A DNA stretch of 64,000 bases from Bacteroidota bacterium. GTDB taxonomy: Bacteria; Bacteroidota; Bacteroidia; Cytophagales; Cyclobacteriaceae. This document shows, piece after piece, positions 63,801 to 64,000 of this stretch; the first letter of the stretch is position 1, and each line of letters begins with the position of its first letter. A model generated the notes under the pieces. The model worked only from the letters and a program-made list of their open reading frames with translations, did no database searches and was not told where the DNA came from. The position numbers and the translations under genes are program-made. The stretch spans positions 22,721-86,720 of the forward strand of contig JAFEAL010000021.1 of assembly GCA_018266435.1 (NCBI GenBank), written 5' to 3'.

Positions 63801-64000
63801 CGTAACCATCACAGCCAATCCGGTAGGAGATGCAACCTTTGTGTACTCATGGTCACCAGCGACAGGATTGAGTTCCACTACAATTTCAAATCCTACAGCC
63901 AACCCGGCTACAACCACCACCTACACAATTACAGTAAAGGACGGGAATGGAATTGCGGCAACTTCCAATGCTTTGATAACCGTTAACAGTCCCCCCGCCA
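60898..64000 (+). CDS. giant surface protein with autotransporter-type beta-strand repeats (partial)
   Basis: The frame opens at the ATG at 60898 and continues without a stop to the window end, giving 1034 codons. A signal sequence (MNLVRQVFRPGLFFLFSFFV and onwards, to about residue 37) is followed by 'TTTWTNGNADFDWSNAANWS' and then hundreds of residues rich in Gly, Ser, Thr, Asn and Ala. Two clear autotransporter-associated beta-strand units are 'GPGVLSLSGASTYSGGTTVS' and 'GTGAWTLSGANTFTGGLTLN'. Near the visible end is a PKD/Ig-like module ('FVYSWSPATGLSSTTISNPT'), common in T9SS cargo. A parallel beta-helix adhesin anchored or secreted by T9SS is likely; its C-terminus, which would decide this, is missing. 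It starts 82 bases after the lipoprotein gene. Confidence 0.85.
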   Translation, partial: MQLSLPQKPMNLVRQVFRPGLFFLFSFFVFCAASYGQTTTWTNGNADFDWSNAANWSNGLPGTGSSVIINGNTGSPLINVSTINLNSLTINSNCVFSSLNGNDVITISGAFALSSGISFQLGNGAGTRFNTFIIASGATASIAGTFTIDAGGLARTFQNNGDVSIPAGGLLTGGAGSTFTLSSSATLRIGSNAGITSFGAIGSVQVLGTRSYSTGANYVYNGAANQAVGSGLPATVASLTIANTGGGGNNTVTLASSINITNSLTVSSGAFALGSNNVNTVGSINMTGTSISGSGTISLNGNITTNASATTSVISAPINLNGATRTLNVGSGGLNPDLSITSVISGANVMNMAGPGVLSLSGASTYSGGTTVSAGTLVLGAANPVGSGSVTVNSGATLDLNGRNLSNNLSINGTGVASGGALKNSGAAAAYSGLLSLAGNASIVANSGAINITNVGNIIGSGNNLTLDGNGGGSIASIIATGAGSVTKSGTGAWTLSGANTFTGGLTLNSGTVNINNANALGNASGTFTINGGSIDNTTGGAITLVNYPQQWNGDFTFNGTRNLNLGNGNVTLGSDRVVSVNSNTLTVGGVVSAAPYSLTKSGAGTLAFAAGDVTVNNLGINAGTLTAPTGNLNIAGNFSNSGTFNNNNGTVNYNGSSPQSIASVTYYNLTCSGAGSKGTGSNITVSNALTNSTVLDMAGNTLSFGSVNNTGGTIRFSGAANGLAIPSGTIEYYGSSQSITSGTYNGLTITQSSGNASLNAATTINGTLTINTGNLVLGANNLILGASASISISAPSATKMIVASGTGEVRKTYTSTGSFTFPIGDATPNYSPVTVNVTSASGFAAAYVGASVVNTKHPNNSSTTNFLKRYWNINQSGITGCVATISANYVPGDINGTETSIKSAQLNGVFNQNTNPWIKFVALGGNTFTTSGATITAGQVSAFTGITGADPTVSISGAAPICSGGAGVTITANPVGDATFVYSWSPATGLSSTTISNPTANPATTTTYTITVKDGNGIAATSNALITVNSPPA

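Overview
The window reads as chromosomal DNA from a member of the Bacteroidota, most likely order Cytophagales. Supporting signs are a SusC/SusD pair, type IX secretion (T9SS) signatures, a short RpoD-type sigma factor, a TonB/ExbB/ExbD/ExbD cluster, PafA-type phosphatase, almost no Shine-Dalgarno sequences before starts, and moderate GC with many A/T runs. No rRNA, CRISPR array, prophage or insertion sequence was seen. The species is not identifiable from the sequence alone.

Left part (1-5.7 kb, all minus strand): an energy-transduction cluster exbB-exbD-exbD-tonB ending at a clear terminator, then a small membrane protein, a PstS-like phosphate-binding lipoprotein and a TPR protein that runs off the left edge, with a DedA membrane protein upstream. 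From 6.2 to 27.8 kb lies an alpha-glucoside utilisation locus: SusC, SusD, two tandem 1103-residue FG-GAP/ASPIC lipoproteins, a secreted GH65 hydrolase with the two-glutamate arrangement of kojibiose hydrolase, a vanadium-haloperoxidase-like PAP2 lipoprotein, a PfkB sugar kinase, beta-phosphoglucomutase, a cytosolic GH65 disaccharide phosphorylase, and a two-domain secreted esterase. Together these predict outer-membrane capture of an alpha-glucoside, periplasmic hydrolysis, cytosolic phosphorolysis to beta-glucose 1-phosphate, and conversion to glucose 6-phosphate. A LacI-type operator candidate precedes susC.

Middle part (27.9-45.4 kb): a 1646-residue PorU2-like C25 protease with a T9SS sorting domain, then on the minus strand SlyD, a heavy-metal efflux operon (TolC-like, membrane fusion protein, CzcA-type RND pump, response regulator, histidine kinase), and a tight five-gene run of DEAD-box helicase, small basic protein, cold shock protein, fatty acid desaturase and RpoD-like sigma factor that looks like a cold-adaptation operon. 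Two tRNA genes (Arg-CCT and Pro with the unusual anticodon AGG) plus a decayed third tRNA-Arg copy follow.

Right part (45.5-64 kb): a WG-repeat protein, PafA phosphatase, two small secreted proteins, a dCMP deaminase and a small hypothetical, then a plus-strand run of large envelope proteins: a carrier-like membrane protein with repeat and cyclic-nucleotide-binding-like domains, a membrane-anchored STAND NTPase with a WD40 propeller, an outer-membrane barrel, a lipoprotein, and the first 1034 residues of a giant surface protein with autotransporter-type beta-strand repeats. The last four are tightly packed or close together and are the best candidate here for an undescribed envelope system.
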